From assembly GCF_027531815.1 (NCBI RefSeq), contig NZ_JAPZSK010000014.1, positions 215,246 through 279,245 of the forward strand: a stretch of 64,000 nt of DNA, read 5' to 3'. The translations under genes were made by a program, and so were the position numbers. Shown here one piece after another: positions 24,817 to 34,305 of this stretch. The stretch is from Gemmatimonas sp. Its GTDB lineage: Bacteria; Gemmatimonadota; Gemmatimonadetes; Gemmatimonadales; Gemmatimonadaceae. The notes below the pieces were generated by a model. It was not told where the DNA came from. It saw only the letters and a program-made list of their open reading frames with translations, and searched no databases. Position 1 is the stretch's first letter. The number at the start of each line of letters is the position of its first letter.

Positions 24817-26123
24817 TGGCGGGGGCGGACCCCTCGGCGCTGGAGCCGATCGAGCGGGCCAGCCGCGACGAGCTGGCGGCGCTGCAGCTGGCGCGGCTGC
24901 GCGCAACGCTGCAGCACGCCTACGACCGCGTGCCGCACTACCGGCGCGCCTTCGACGCGGCCGGAGTGCATCCGTCGGAGTGCCGCACGCTGGCCGACCT
25001 GTCGCGGTTCCCCTTCACCACCAAGGCCGACCTGCGCGAGGAGTACCCGTTCGGCTTCCTGGCGGTGCCGCGCGCACAGCTGGCGCGGGTGCACGCGTCG
25101 TCGGGGACCACGGGGCGCCCCACGGTGGTGGGGTACACCGCAGGGGACATCGACCGGTGGGCCGACCTGATGGCGCGCAGCCTGCACGCGGCGGGCGCGC
25201 GCGCGGGGGATCTGGTACACGTGGCGTACGGCTACGGGCTGTTCACCGGCGGGCTGGGGGCCCACTACGGCGCCGAGCGGCTCGGGTGCACGGTGGTGCC
25301 CATGGGCGGCGGGCAGACGGAGAAGCAGGTGCAGCTCATCGAGGATTTCCGTCCCGACCTCATCATGGTGACGCCCAGCTACATGCAGGTGCTCATCGAG
25401 GAGGTGCGGCGTCAGGGGAAGGACCCGGCAGCCCTGTCGCTGCGCACGGGGGTGTTTGGCGCCGAGCCGTGGACCGAGGCGATGCGGCGCGACCTCGAGC
25501 AGGCCGCAGGGATCGATGCGGTGGACATCTACGGGCTGTCGGAGGTCATGGGCCCCGGCGTGGCGTGCGAGTGCGTGGAAACCAAGGACGGTCCCGTGGT
25601 GTGGGAGGACCACTTCTACCCGGAGATCATCGATCCCGACTCCGGGGCGGTGCTTCCCGACGGGAGTGACGGGGAGCTGGTATTCACCACGCTCACGCGC
25701 GAGGCGATGCCGCTGGTGCGCTACCGCACGCGCGACCTTACGCGCCTGCTGCCACCCACGGCGCGCAGCATGCGGCGGCTGGGGCGCATTGGCGGACGCA
25801 GCGACGACATGCTCATCATCCGCGGCGTGAACCTGTTCCCGTCGCAGGTGGAGGAGCTGGTGCTGCAGCAGGGGGCGCTGTCGGGACACTACCAGCTGGA
25901 GGTATCGCGCGAGGGGCTGCTGGACCAGCTGCTGGTGCGGTGCGAACTGCGGCCGGAGGCGGGCGGGGCCGATCGCGACACGGTGGGGGCCGTACTGCAG
26001 GGGCGGATCAAGACGCTGTGCGGCGTGACCGCGCAGGTGGTGGTGCTGGACCCCGGGGCACTGGAGCGCTCGGCGGGGAAGGCGCGGCGCGTGGTGGACC
26101 GGCGGCCGGGGAGCCGGTCATGA
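24816..26123 (+). CDS. paaK: Phenylacetate-CoA ligase
   Basis: A 435-residue AMP-forming ligase of normal PaaK length. The nucleotide-binding motif is [14 protein letters not shown], followed by PaaK features [30 protein letters not shown] and, in the C-terminal domain, [20 protein letters not shown]. It activates phenylacetate to phenylacetyl-CoA with ATP. It starts in the PaaI stop (TAATG) and its own stop overlaps the FtsH start by four bases (ATGA), so the three proteins are translationally coupled. Confidence 0.9.
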   Translation: MAGADPSALEPIERASRDELAALQLARLRATLQHAYDRVPHYRRAFDAAGVHPSECRTLADLSRFPFTTKADLREEYPFGFLAVPRAQLARVHASSGTTGRPTVVGYTAGDIDRWADLMARSLHAAGARAGDLVHVAYGYGLFTGGLGAHYGAERLGCTVVPMGGGQTEKQVQLIEDFRPDLIMVTPSYMQVLIEEVRRQGKDPAALSLRTGVFGAEPWTEAMRRDLEQAAGIDAVDIYGLSEVMGPGVACECVETKDGPVVWEDHFYPEIIDPDSGAVLPDGSDGELVFTTLTREAMPLVRYRTRDLTRLLPPTARSMRRLGRIGGRSDDMLIIRGVNLFPSQVEELVLQQGALSGHYQLEVSREGLLDQLLVRCELRPEAGGADRDTVGAVLQGRIKTLCGVTAQVVVLDPGALERSAGKARRVVDRRPGSRS

Positions 26124-28066
26124 CCGCCCCCACCAAACCCGCGTCACCTCCATCGGGCAGCCCACCCCCCGGCACCCCCAAGATGCCGCGCCGCGCCTGG
26201 CTGCTCTTTCTGGGTGTCGTGGTCGCGAACATCCTGCTCGTGCAGTACTGCGCCCCGAAGGACGAAGCCCCCACGCTGCCCTGGTCGCGCTTCCGTCAGG
26301 AGGTCGCCAACGGCAACGTGGCGTCGATCGACGCCCGCGGTGACGTCATCACGGGGCGCTTCCAGCGCCCGGTGTCGTGGAAGGACCCGCGCGATACCAC
26401 CGCCGCCGCACCGCGCAGCGTCACCACCTTCACCACCACCGTCCCCGCCTTCGCCGACCCCGGTCTGGAAGCGCTGCTCGCCGCCAAGGGGGTGGAGATC
26501 CGTGCCGTCTCCACGCAGGAGAAGACGTCCTTCCTCGGCATGCTGTTCAGCCTCGTGCCGACGCTGCTTTTCATCGGCATCTATGTCTGGTTCTTCCGCC
26601 GCCTCGCGCGACAGCCGGACATGGGTGCCGGTCTCCAGGGATTCGGCCGCAGCACGGCGCGCCGCTTTGACACCACCATGGACACCAGAGTCACCTTCGA
26701 CGACGTCGCCGGCATCGACGAAGCGGAGAACGAGCTCAAGGAGATCGTCGACTTCCTGCGCGACCCCGGGAAGTACACGCGACTTGGTGGTACGGCGCCC
26801 AAGGGTGTCCTGCTCGTCGGCGCGCCGGGCACCGGCAAGACGTTGCTGGCGAAGGCGGTCGCCGGCGAGGCGGGTGTGCCGTTCTTTTCCATGAGCGCCG
26901 CCGAGTTCGTGGAGATGATCGTGGGCGTGGGCGCAGCGCGGGTGCGTGACCTCTTCAAGCAGGCGCGCGAGAACGCCCCCGCCATCATCTTCATCGACGA
27001 ACTGGACACCGTGGGCCGCGCGCGTGGGCAGTTCTCCCTCGGTGGCACGAGCGAGCAGGAACAGACCCTCAACCAGATCCTCACGGAGCTGGACGGCTTC
27101 TCCAGCCGCCAGGGCATCATCGTGTTGGCCGCCACCAACCAGCCCGACCTGCTCGACAAGGCGCTGCTGCGTCCCGGGCGCTTCGACCGACGCGTGGTGG
27201 TGAACCTCCCCGACAAGACCGGGCGTGAAGCCATTCTTGCGGTGCACACGCGCGGCGTACCGCTGGCACCCGAGGTGAGTCTCGCCGATCTCGCCGCCAA
27301 TACCCCGGGCCTGTCCGGTGCCGACATCCGCAACCTGGTCAACGAAGCTGCACTCCTCGCCGCGCGGCGCGAACAGGATCATGTCACGCCGAAGGACTTC
27401 CTCGACGCGCTCGAGAAGATCATCCTTGGCCCTGAACGGCCATTGCTGCTGAGCCCCGACGACCGCGAGCGCATCGCCTATCATGAGGGCGGCCACGCCA
27501 TCCTCGGCCTCGTCGTGCCCGGTGCCGATCCCGTGCAGCGCGTGTCCATCGTTCCACGTGGCCAGGCGCTCGGTGTCACCTATCAGCGCCCCGACCGCGA
27601 TCGCTACAACTATCCCGAGGGCTACCTGCGCGCCCGCATCATCGGGGCGTTGGGGGGCCGGGCCGCCGAAGAGCTGGTGTACGGCACGACGACCACCGGG
27701 GCCGAGAACGACATCGAACAGGTCACGCAGCTCGCGCGCAACATGGTCACGCGCTGGGGCATGAGCACCGTGGTCGGCATGGTGCAGCTCGCGCCGCGCG
27801 AGAATCCCTATCTGGGCACGGTGGCGGGCGGGCCGGGGGCACACCCGTACAGCGAACGGACCGCGCAGGCCATAGACGCCGAGGTGCAGCGCATCATCGC
27901 CGAATGCCACGCCGAAGCCACTCGCCAACTCACGGTGCATCGCGCGGCACTCGACACGCTCGCGGCCGCGCTACTCACGCGCGAGACACTCGATGTCCAC
28001 GACATCCTCGAGGTGACCGGCCTGCCGCCCGCCCCGGCCTTGCGCAGCGTCAAGCGACCTGGCTGA
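26120..28066 (+). CDS. ftsH: FtsH-family membrane ATP-dependent zinc metalloprotease (divergent paralog)
   Basis: A 648-residue protein with two membrane segments (about 26-42 and 141-159) around a periplasmic part. The AAA domain has Walker A GAPGTGKT (234-241), Walker B IIFIDELD (289-296) and the second region of homology. The protease site is HEGGH (455-459), so it should be active. Odd points are the pore-loop motif, EMIVGVG instead of the usual EMFVGVG (Ile267), and [12 protein letters not shown] in place of IDEIDAVGRQRG. FtsH extracts and degrades membrane and unstable proteins. Translational coupling to PaaK is unusual and suggests this copy is not the housekeeping one. Confidence 0.9.
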   Translation: MTAPTKPASPPSGSPPPGTPKMPRRAWLLFLGVVVANILLVQYCAPKDEAPTLPWSRFRQEVANGNVASIDARGDVITGRFQRPVSWKDPRDTTAAAPRSVTTFTTTVPAFADPGLEALLAAKGVEIRAVSTQEKTSFLGMLFSLVPTLLFIGIYVWFFRRLARQPDMGAGLQGFGRSTARRFDTTMDTRVTFDDVAGIDEAENELKEIVDFLRDPGKYTRLGGTAPKGVLLVGAPGTGKTLLAKAVAGEAGVPFFSMSAAEFVEMIVGVGAARVRDLFKQARENAPAIIFIDELDTVGRARGQFSLGGTSEQEQTLNQILTELDGFSSRQGIIVLAATNQPDLLDKALLRPGRFDRRVVVNLPDKTGREAILAVHTRGVPLAPEVSLADLAANTPGLSGADIRNLVNEAALLAARREQDHVTPKDFLDALEKIILGPERPLLLSPDDRERIAYHEGGHAILGLVVPGADPVQRVSIVPRGQALGVTYQRPDRDRYNYPEGYLRARIIGALGGRAAEELVYGTTTTGAENDIEQVTQLARNMVTRWGMSTVVGMVQLAPRENPYLGTVAGGPGAHPYSERTAQAIDAEVQRIIAECHAEATRQLTVHRAALDTLAAALLTRETLDVHDILEVTGLPPAPALRSVKRPG

Positions 28067-28194
28067 CGCGCAGCGCAGCGTCGGGGGGCGCTCGTCAGAC
28101 CGCGCGTGCGGAAACCGGGCGTCCCGACGGTTGCCACCGCCTCGGCGTCCGCGGCCGGCATTTTCGCGGGGGCGAGTCGGCGTGCCGTGCGCGC

Positions 28195-28611
28195 TTATCG
28201 CGCCGTCGCCTCGTGGGCCCCGATCGCCGCCGCCCGCGGCAGATCGACATCCGGCACGTTGTACTGCAGCCGGAGGATCGTGAAGCGCCCGTAGCGCCAC
28301 ACCGGCTTGTCGGCGTAGTGCCAGATGGCGTCGCCCTCGCGCGGCAGGCGGAGGCCGTCCACGTCGCGGTGCCCGCGCAGCGGCGGCGTCCACCTTTCGC
28401 CGTCGTCGGGGAGCGCGTGCCGGTCGTCGCTGGCGAAGTCCACGAGGTCATCGTTGGCCTCGGTGACGACCGTTGGCGGTGTGTCGGGCTGACTCGCCGC
28501 CGCGGTCGCCACCGCCTCGTCGAAGCGGTCGATGAGCGGCGTACAGCCGATGGTGAGCGCGAGCATGGCGGCAGCGGCGAAGCGGGGACGGAGGCGGAGC
28601 AATGAGGACAC
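28195..28611 (-). CDS. Small lipoprotein of unknown function
   Basis: The frame is open to 28725 but the likely start is GTG 28611, giving 138 residues and a clear signal with lipobox LTIGC. The mature part is acidic near its start (ANDDLVDFASDDRHALPDDGERW) and has an aromatic segment GDAIWHYADKPVWRYGRF near the end. No family is recognised. It converges with the FtsH operon and is divergent from the serpin gene, which starts about 255 bases away. Confidence 0.6.
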   Translation of the reverse strand: MSSLLRLRPRFAAAAMLALTIGCTPLIDRFDEAVATAAASQPDTPPTVVTEANDDLVDFASDDRHALPDDGERWTPPLRGHRDVDGLRLPREGDAIWHYADKPVWRYGRFTILRLQYNVPDVDLPRAAAIGAHEATAR

Positions 28612-28866
28612 CCCGTGAAGATGCCGGAACTCCGGCGCCCGCCCAGCGGGGTTCACCTGATCGCTGTGTAGGGCAGGGCCGGTCCGGCCCGACGGGACGT
28701 TCGGTTCGTGACCGGTGGATGACACGGCTCGCTGGCGCGTTCACGTCCCGGTGCGGGCGCCATCGGGATCTTTCGGTGACGCCAGCGATGGAGACCGGGT
28801 AGAGCAGCAAGGAAACGCGGCGCGCCGGTTGGTCGCCTGCAGGGTCACGCCTCACCCGCTTTCATC

Positions 28867-30180
28867 ATGACGATATCCCGGACAATCCATGCGGCCGTCG
28901 GTCGGCCCCCCCATTGGCGGTATCTGGCCGCCGTGACGTTGCTGAGCGCCGCGGCAGCGTGCGGCGACGGGTCGGCGGCCGGTCCGGAACCGGCCGGCAA
29001 GGCCGACTCGCTGACGGCCCTCCCGCGCACGCTCACCGCCACGGAGCAGCAGGGCGTGGCCGGCGTCAACGCGTTTGCCTACACGCTGCTCAAGCAGGCC
29101 GCGTCCCCCAGCACGGCCTCCGGCCAGGCACGCAACCTCCTGCTCTCGCCGCTGAGTGTGCAGGTGGCCCTCGGCATGACCATGAACGGCGCGACCGGGA
29201 CCACGTTCACCCAGATGCAGCAGGTCCTCGGGTGGGGCGGGCGTTCGCGTGCGGAAATCAATGCCGCCTACAAGAGTCTGCTCGCGCTGCTGCCCACGCT
29301 CGACTCCACCGTCACGGTGTCGATCGGCAACGGCATCTGGACACGAACGAGCGCGGTGCCCGACACCGGCTTCGTGCGCGAGGCGCGGGAGTTCTTCTCG
29401 GCCCCGGTGCAGTCGGTGGCCACGGCGTCGGTCATGCGCGACTCGGTCAACACGTGGGTCCAGCGCAGCACCCGTGGCCTGATCCCGACGCTGCTGGAGC
29501 AGGCGCCGCCCGAGGATCTGCAGATGATGCTGGTCAATGCGGTCTATTTCGACGGCGCCTGGCGCGATCGCTTCGACGTGAGCAACACGCGCCTCGATGG
29601 GACGTTCACCCTGGCGTCCGGCGCGCCGGTCACCACGCCGATGATGCGGCGCACGGGCGGATTCCGCGTCACGTCGATCGACCTCGGAGCCGGCCGCACC
29701 GGTGTGGCCGCCGAGCTGCCGTTCGGGAACAGCGCCTACAGCATGCTGCTGCTGATGCCGACGACCGGGGGGGTCGATGCCGTGATTCAGCGTCTGGATA
29801 CGGCGTTCGTGGGGAGTGTCGTGCGTTCGCTGGAGCCGCAAACGCTGGCGTTCCTGGGCCTCCCACGCTTCACGCTGCGGGCGTCGCGCCAACTGAACGG
29901 GGATCTGATGGCGCTCGGCATGTCGCAGGCCTTCAGCGATGCGGCGGAGTTCCCGCGGCTCGTGACGAACGTCCGGACGAAGATCGGCTTCGTGCAGCAC
30001 GGGGTATCGATCGCGGTGACCGAGCGTGGCGCGCGGGCCGGTGCCGCGACGGCCGTCGGCATCATGCCGGTGAGCCTGCCCCCGATCTACGAGTTCGACC
30101 GTCCGTTCGTGTTCATGATCCGTGAGCGCTTCACGGGCACGGTGCTCTTCATCGGCGTCGTCCACGACCCGCGCAGCTGA
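28867..30180 (+). CDS. Serpin-family serine protease inhibitor, lipoprotein
   Basis: A 437-residue protein with a lipobox ending AAAC (Cys32). The serpin fold is full length: NLLLSPLSVQVALGMTMNGA near residue 90, NAVYFDGAWRDRFD near 220 and the C-terminal FDRPFVFMIRE block. The reactive-loop hinge reads TERGARAGAATAVG; the Glu-x-Gly start and small residues at P12-P9 are those of inhibitory serpins, although P14 is Ala rather than Thr or Ser. The scissile bond is probably within GIMPVSLP, which would suit elastase- or subtilisin-like enzymes. It may guard the envelope against proteases such as the S8 enzyme at 13413-15026. That link is inference. Confidence 0.9.
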   Translation: MTISRTIHAAVGRPPHWRYLAAVTLLSAAAACGDGSAAGPEPAGKADSLTALPRTLTATEQQGVAGVNAFAYTLLKQAASPSTASGQARNLLLSPLSVQVALGMTMNGATGTTFTQMQQVLGWGGRSRAEINAAYKSLLALLPTLDSTVTVSIGNGIWTRTSAVPDTGFVREAREFFSAPVQSVATASVMRDSVNTWVQRSTRGLIPTLLEQAPPEDLQMMLVNAVYFDGAWRDRFDVSNTRLDGTFTLASGAPVTTPMMRRTGGFRVTSIDLGAGRTGVAAELPFGNSAYSMLLLMPTTGGVDAVIQRLDTAFVGSVVRSLEPQTLAFLGLPRFTLRASRQLNGDLMALGMSQAFSDAAEFPRLVTNVRTKIGFVQHGVSIAVTERGARAGAATAVGIMPVSLPPIYEFDRPFVFMIRERFTGTVLFIGVVHDPRS

Positions 30181-30189
30181 CGCAGCACC

Positions 30190-30209
30190 CGGCATGGCCC
30201 CCCGTGCCG
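30190..30209. terminator. Hairpin between convergent serpin and D-aminoacylase genes
   Basis: CGGCA (30190-30194) and TGCCG (30205-30209) form a 5-bp stem around a C-rich loop, placed in the 32-base gap between two convergent stops. It could serve both strands. The stem is short, so this is a weak call. Confidence 0.35.
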
Positions 30210-30212
30210 CGG

Positions 30213-31763
30213 TTACGGCCGCGCCAGCACCCGCCCCGGTCGTGCCTCGGTAACCGCCGTGCCTGTCCACACGAGCGCGCCGTTCACCCACACGCGCTGC
30301 ATGCCGGTGGACAGCGCGCGCGGCTGCTCGAAGGTGGCGCGATCGATCACGGTGGCGGGATCGAAGAGCACCAGATCGGCCTTCATGCCTGCCTTGATCG
30401 TGCCGCGATCGCGCAGCCCCAAGCGCGCCGCTGGCATGCCCGACATCTTGTGAATCGCCTCGGCCAGCGTCATCCACTGCTGCTCGCGCACGAGCCGCCC
30501 CAGTACCCGCGGAAAGGTGCCCGCGCCGCGCGGATGGTTGTTGGCAATGCCACCGTCACTCGCCACCATGACCCACGGCTGCCGGTAGAACGCGCGCAGG
30601 TCCTCCTCGGTCATGGCGTGGCCAATCATCCCCGATTCCTCATCCCCCTGAAAGCGGATGTACGCCTCGATGTCGCTCACCCCCAGTCGACGCGCTGCCT
30701 CGTCGAGCCGCTTCCCCACGAACTCGGGGTGCGCCCCCCAGCGGGTGATCTGCACGTTCTTCGCGCCGCCAATGTCATCGAGCCCGCGGCGCACGCTGGC
30801 CGAGTCGGTGTAGCGCTTGTTGGGAATGAGCACGCGCGGCGTGGACTGCCAGGCGAGATAGGGATACGCGTCGGCAGTGACATCGACCCCGCGCTGGCGC
30901 GCCGCTTCCACCATGGCCACCGCCTGGTTGGCCTGCCCCCACACGCCCACGGTACCCAGCTTGATGTGCGTGATCTGCACCGGTACCTGACCCTGCTCGC
31001 CAATGGCAATGGCCTCGCGCATGGCGTCCATGGCCAGATCGGCTTCGTCGCGAATGTGCGAGATGTAGATGCCCCCCTTGGCCCCGGCGGCGCGCGCCAT
31101 GGTGACCACCTCGTCGGTGGCCGAGTAGCTCCCCACTTCGTACTCGAGCCCCGAGCTCAGCCCAAAGGCGCCCTCGTTCATCGCCTGCGTGACCAACGCC
31201 GCCATGCGCGCCACTTCGGCGGGCGTGGCCTTGCGCTTGTAGTCGTAGCCAATGACCTCGCGGCGAATGGTGGCGTGTCCCGCGAAGGTCACCACGTTCA
31301 CGGTGGGCGGCCTGGTGCGCAGCCGCTGCAGATACTCGCCTACCGGCCACGGCGAGCTGCCATCGGGGCCCACGGCCACGGTGGTGATGCCTTGCGAGAC
31401 CTGCGACACCGCCGCGGGCTCCACCTCAAGCCCCGACGACGAATGGTTGTGCGTGTCGATGAAGCCGGGGGCCAGCACCATGCCGGTGCCGTTTATGATC
31501 GGCTCACCCGGGCGCGGCGTGACGTTGCCCACGGCGGCAATGGTGTCGCCCTGCACGCGCACGCTGGCGGCACGCAGCGGAGCGCCGGTGCCGTCGGCGA
31601 TCTGCGCGCCGGTAATGACGAAGGAGGCGGGTTGTGCTGGCGGCTGGCGCGGGGGCTGAGGCGTGGCCGGTCCGGCCATGCCGGTGAGCAGCAGCGACAG
31701 CAGGGCGGTGGCACCGAGCGACGCCGGGCGCGAGGCCAGCAGGGGACGCGAGAGCGAAGTCAT
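30213..31763 (-). CDS. N-acyl-D-amino-acid deacylase (D-aminoacylase), exported
   Basis: A 516-residue amidohydrolase-superfamily enzyme with an N-terminal signal sequence ending near GPATPQ. Metal-ligand motifs are GFIDTHNHSS (where relatives often have DxHxH), FAGHATIR, YISHIRDE, ITHIKLG and the Asp of VASDGG. The C-terminal beta-sandwich (AGMKADLVLFDP) is standard. It removes acyl groups from N-acyl-D-amino acids, for example in peptidoglycan or D-amino-acid scavenging. A -10 box TACCCT (31794-31789, minus strand) in the context GCCGTACCCT lies about 26 bases upstream of the ATG. Confidence 0.9.
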   Translation of the reverse strand: MTSLSRPLLASRPASLGATALLSLLLTGMAGPATPQPPRQPPAQPASFVITGAQIADGTGAPLRAASVRVQGDTIAAVGNVTPRPGEPIINGTGMVLAPGFIDTHNHSSSGLEVEPAAVSQVSQGITTVAVGPDGSSPWPVGEYLQRLRTRPPTVNVVTFAGHATIRREVIGYDYKRKATPAEVARMAALVTQAMNEGAFGLSSGLEYEVGSYSATDEVVTMARAAGAKGGIYISHIRDEADLAMDAMREAIAIGEQGQVPVQITHIKLGTVGVWGQANQAVAMVEAARQRGVDVTADAYPYLAWQSTPRVLIPNKRYTDSASVRRGLDDIGGAKNVQITRWGAHPEFVGKRLDEAARRLGVSDIEAYIRFQGDEESGMIGHAMTEEDLRAFYRQPWVMVASDGGIANNHPRGAGTFPRVLGRLVREQQWMTLAEAIHKMSGMPAARLGLRDRGTIKAGMKADLVLFDPATVIDRATFEQPRALSTGMQRVWVNGALVWTGTAVTEARPGRVLARP

Positions 31764-31940
31764 GACCGTAGGGGAGAGCGTGTGCCCTAGGGTACGGCGC
31801 CGGTGGCCGAAGCACTACCCCTGTACGGATTCCCGCCGTTCGCGTCCGGCGGACGTCCGGTCACCAGAGAGCGGAGCGGCGAGGGGCGCCACGACCATGC
31901 GTACTGCGCCGCAGGGCGCCGGCCGATCCGGCCGGAGCCG

Positions 31941-32153
31941 TCAACTCGCGCACGAGGACGTCCCCGTGATCATGGCGATATCGGCGGCAAGCTTCTGTTG
32001 CGCTGCCCGCAGGCGTTCGCGCGCCGGGGTCACGCCATCGAGAATGGCGCGGATCTGCGACTCGACAGCGCTGCTGGCGGTGCTGCTCGCGCGCAGGGCG
32101 AGGATCTTGTCGAGCGCATCGGAGATGGCTCTCAGGTCGGCAACGCGGGGCGC
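31941..32153 (-). pseudogene. Probable C-terminal gene remnant of unknown family
   Basis: A 71-codon minus-strand frame with no usable start reads as a coherent amphipathic helix: DLRAISDALDKILALRAS, later QIRAILDGVTPARERLRAAQQ. It is bounded upstream by a stop. Such helical ends occur in several large secreted propeller proteins, but I cannot name the parent. Its neighbour is another truncated gene. Confidence 0.35.
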
Positions 32154-32371
32154 TCATGTCCACGGATGTCGGTGCGAGCGGTGCCTGGCGGCATGAGGCG
32201 CGGCCCCACCAGACGCAGCGATTGGCGCCTGGCGGCACCGATTCCACTGTGGTGCGGTACTCGCTTGGCGCCACGGGGTTTGCGCTGCGCACCGGAGTGC
32301 CGGTGGGTGAAACGCCAACGACCGTCGCCGGTGGGTCGTGGTCGGCGGTGGTCGCGGCGACCCGGTGGCGT

Positions 32372-32722
32372 ATGGATCTCCACGCTGCCCCGGGGCTGTC
32401 GGCGGAAGGTCGCGGCGCCATCGAAGCCACGCAGGCCGCCATCAATGCCTGGGGCGGCGCCATCGGCGAAGCGCTGGGCGTGGCGACCTTTGCCGCGATC
32501 TGGGCCATTGCGACCAGCCTGCTGATCCTGCGCGATCGGCGGTTACCGGCCTGGGCGGGGGTGGCGGGGCTCGCGGCCGGCGCGCTCGTCGCCTTGCCCG
32601 GCCTCGAACTGTTCGGCATGACGCCTCCGGTGTCCATCGTGCTGTCCACCACCGGGATTCAGCTCTGGTTCATGGCGCTGGGGGGGCTGTTCGTGTGGCG
32701 CGCCTGGCCCCGCCCCACATAA
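32372..32722 (+). pseudogene. 5-prime-truncated DUF4386 paralog
   Basis: The frame encodes only the last 110 or so residues of a DUF4386 protein: INAWGGAIGEALGVATFAAIW, SLLILRDRRLPAWAGVAG and PGLELFGMTPPVSIVLSTTG. It is a close paralog of the intact gene at 12634-13359. The first four of the expected membrane segments are missing, and what precedes it (32156-32370) has no resemblance to the family. Confidence 0.7.
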
Positions 32723-32736
32723 GGGCGAGGAGCGTG

Positions 32737-32751
32737 CCGGTGGGACACCGG
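32737..32751 (+). terminator. Hairpin after the truncated DUF4386 gene
   Basis: CCGGTG-GGA-CACCGG is a perfect 6-bp stem with a 3-base loop, 14 bases after the stop. No T-run follows. Confidence 0.4.
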
Positions 32752-32909
32752 GGATCGCCCGGGGCCGAAGTTGGGCGCGCATCGATTCCGGCCCGGGTCT
32801 TCGCGCACATCGCACCCCAGGGGCACGTCCTGAGGCGGGGCCATGGCTGGTGTACCAATCACCAGGGGGCGTGCGCGAGACGGCAGGCACCCCGCCGCCC
32901 CATCGCGCG

Positions 32910-32984
32910 GCGCTGGCAAAGTCGGCGGTCGTGCCGTACACTCGACGAGCAGTCGACCGCCCCTGTTTGGAATCCCTCTCCCGT
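32910..32984 (+). promoter_or_regulatory. Conserved promoter-leader element, copy A
   Basis: This 75-base stretch upstream of the diguanylate cyclase aligns without gaps to 57911-57985 (58 of 75 positions identical by my count) and to 48147-48220 (about 50 of 74). It contains a -10-like TACACT (32937-32942) in the context GCCGTACACTCG and the inverted repeat TCGAC-GAGCA-GTCGA just after it. The cyclase start is 75 bases downstream. Confidence 0.55.
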
Positions 32985-33058
32985 CGCCGCCGTCGGCGCT
33001 CTGGAACCCTGCCACGCCCCAAGGCGCCGCCCGTGCGCGAAACCAGGAGACGATCCGC

Positions 33059-34159
33059 GTGAATGCCCAGCGCGAGCGCTACGCGCGTGAGGGCATCAGC
33101 GAGACCATTCCCGTGAAGTCCACGACTCGCATCAGACGTTGGTTCCGGCTGGACTCCGAATCGCTTACGCCGTATCGGACGCGCATCGTGGCTGCCCTCA
33201 GCCTGCCTGCGGCGTTGCTGTTGCTGCCCTTCACGATGACCCACCTGCTGCATGGGCGATGGGGGCTCGCGGTGGTCATCGCCATTGCTCAGGTGGTGCT
33301 CTTTATCGACGGCCGGGCTGCCAGCCGCAACCTGCCGCCGCCTGTTCCGCATCTCGCCTTGGCGATGATTCTGATGGTCGTGGTCTTTGCGTCGCTCGCC
33401 TTCCAAGGCATCAACGGCGCTTTGTGGGCCTATCCCACCCTGTTCATCTGCTACTTCATCCTGCCGCGAGGCCGGGCCTTGGGCGTGAGCAGCGTGATCG
33501 TGGTCGCTGTTTCCCTGATGGCGTACGACAGCCTGGGAGGGGCACTCGCGGCCCGGCTGGCCGCCACGCTCGCGCTCACGCTGGGGATGATCAACGTGGT
33601 GCTCAACGTCATCGATGACCTGCAGCAGGCCCTCCAGGATCAGGCCGTCACCGATGCCCTGACGGGCGCATACAACCGCCGGCGCTTCGATGAGGAACTG
33701 GCCCGCATCGAACTGACCGCCGCCCAGGGACAGACCTGCACGCTGCTGACGCTCGATGTCGATCACTTCAAGCGCGTGAATGACACCTACGGCCACGCCG
33801 TCGGCGATGAGGTCCTGCGTCGCGTGGCCGCGCTCATCAAGGCGCGCAAGCGTCGCGACGACATGCTGTTTCGAATCGGGGGGGAGGAGTTCGCGCTGCT
33901 GCTGCCGGGGTGCGGGGCGACCGAGGCTGCTGCACTGGCGGAGGTCCTGCGAACGCGCATCGAGCAGGCCGAAATGCCGACAGGCCAGTGCATCACGGTG
34001 AGCGTCGGCGTGGCCAACCATATCGTAGGCGATACCCAGGAAGCCTGGGCGAGGCGGGTCGACGCCGCGCTCTACCTGGCCAAACGCCAAGGACGCAACC
34101 GGGTCATCGTTTCCGGTTTGACAGCGCCCGCAGAGCAGATCCAGCCTGTGAGCGTCTGA
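33059..34159 (+). CDS. Diguanylate cyclase (GGDEF domain) with multi-pass membrane sensor
   Basis: A 366-residue protein from GTG 33059, with AGGAG 9 bases upstream. Six hydrophobic segments lie between residues about 42 and 185, then the catalytic domain starts at DALTGAYNRRRFDEEL. The active-site loop is GGEEF (274-278) and the inhibitory site RxxD is present five residues before it (Arg265-Asp268). It should therefore make cyclic di-GMP and be product-inhibited. No periplasmic sensor domain is evident, so the signal may be sensed in the membrane. One copy of a repeated promoter-like element lies upstream. Confidence 0.92.
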   Translation: MNAQRERYAREGISETIPVKSTTRIRRWFRLDSESLTPYRTRIVAALSLPAALLLLPFTMTHLLHGRWGLAVVIAIAQVVLFIDGRAASRNLPPPVPHLALAMILMVVVFASLAFQGINGALWAYPTLFICYFILPRGRALGVSSVIVVAVSLMAYDSLGGALAARLAATLALTLGMINVVLNVIDDLQQALQDQAVTDALTGAYNRRRFDEELARIELTAAQGQTCTLLTLDVDHFKRVNDTYGHAVGDEVLRRVAALIKARKRRDDMLFRIGGEEFALLLPGCGATEAAALAEVLRTRIEQAEMPTGQCITVSVGVANHIVGDTQEAWARRVDAALYLAKRQGRNRVIVSGLTAPAEQIQPVSV

Positions 34160-34305
34160 CGGGCCGTTGGGGACCGCCGACCAGTCCGGTCCGGCGGGGA
34201 ACCCGGCTCCTCCGGCAGATCCGCGAGGTCGATCCGCTCGCGCGTCCGGCATGTGGCCGGACCGTGCGTACCGCCAAATCGCGAGGCGGTCGCTATGCTT
34301 TGCAG

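Noticed and set aside
30204..31790. A 528-codon plus-strand frame opposite the D-aminoacylase
   Set aside because: Its translation is His/Arg/Gly-rich with no recognisable motif, while the opposite strand has all amidohydrolase motifs.
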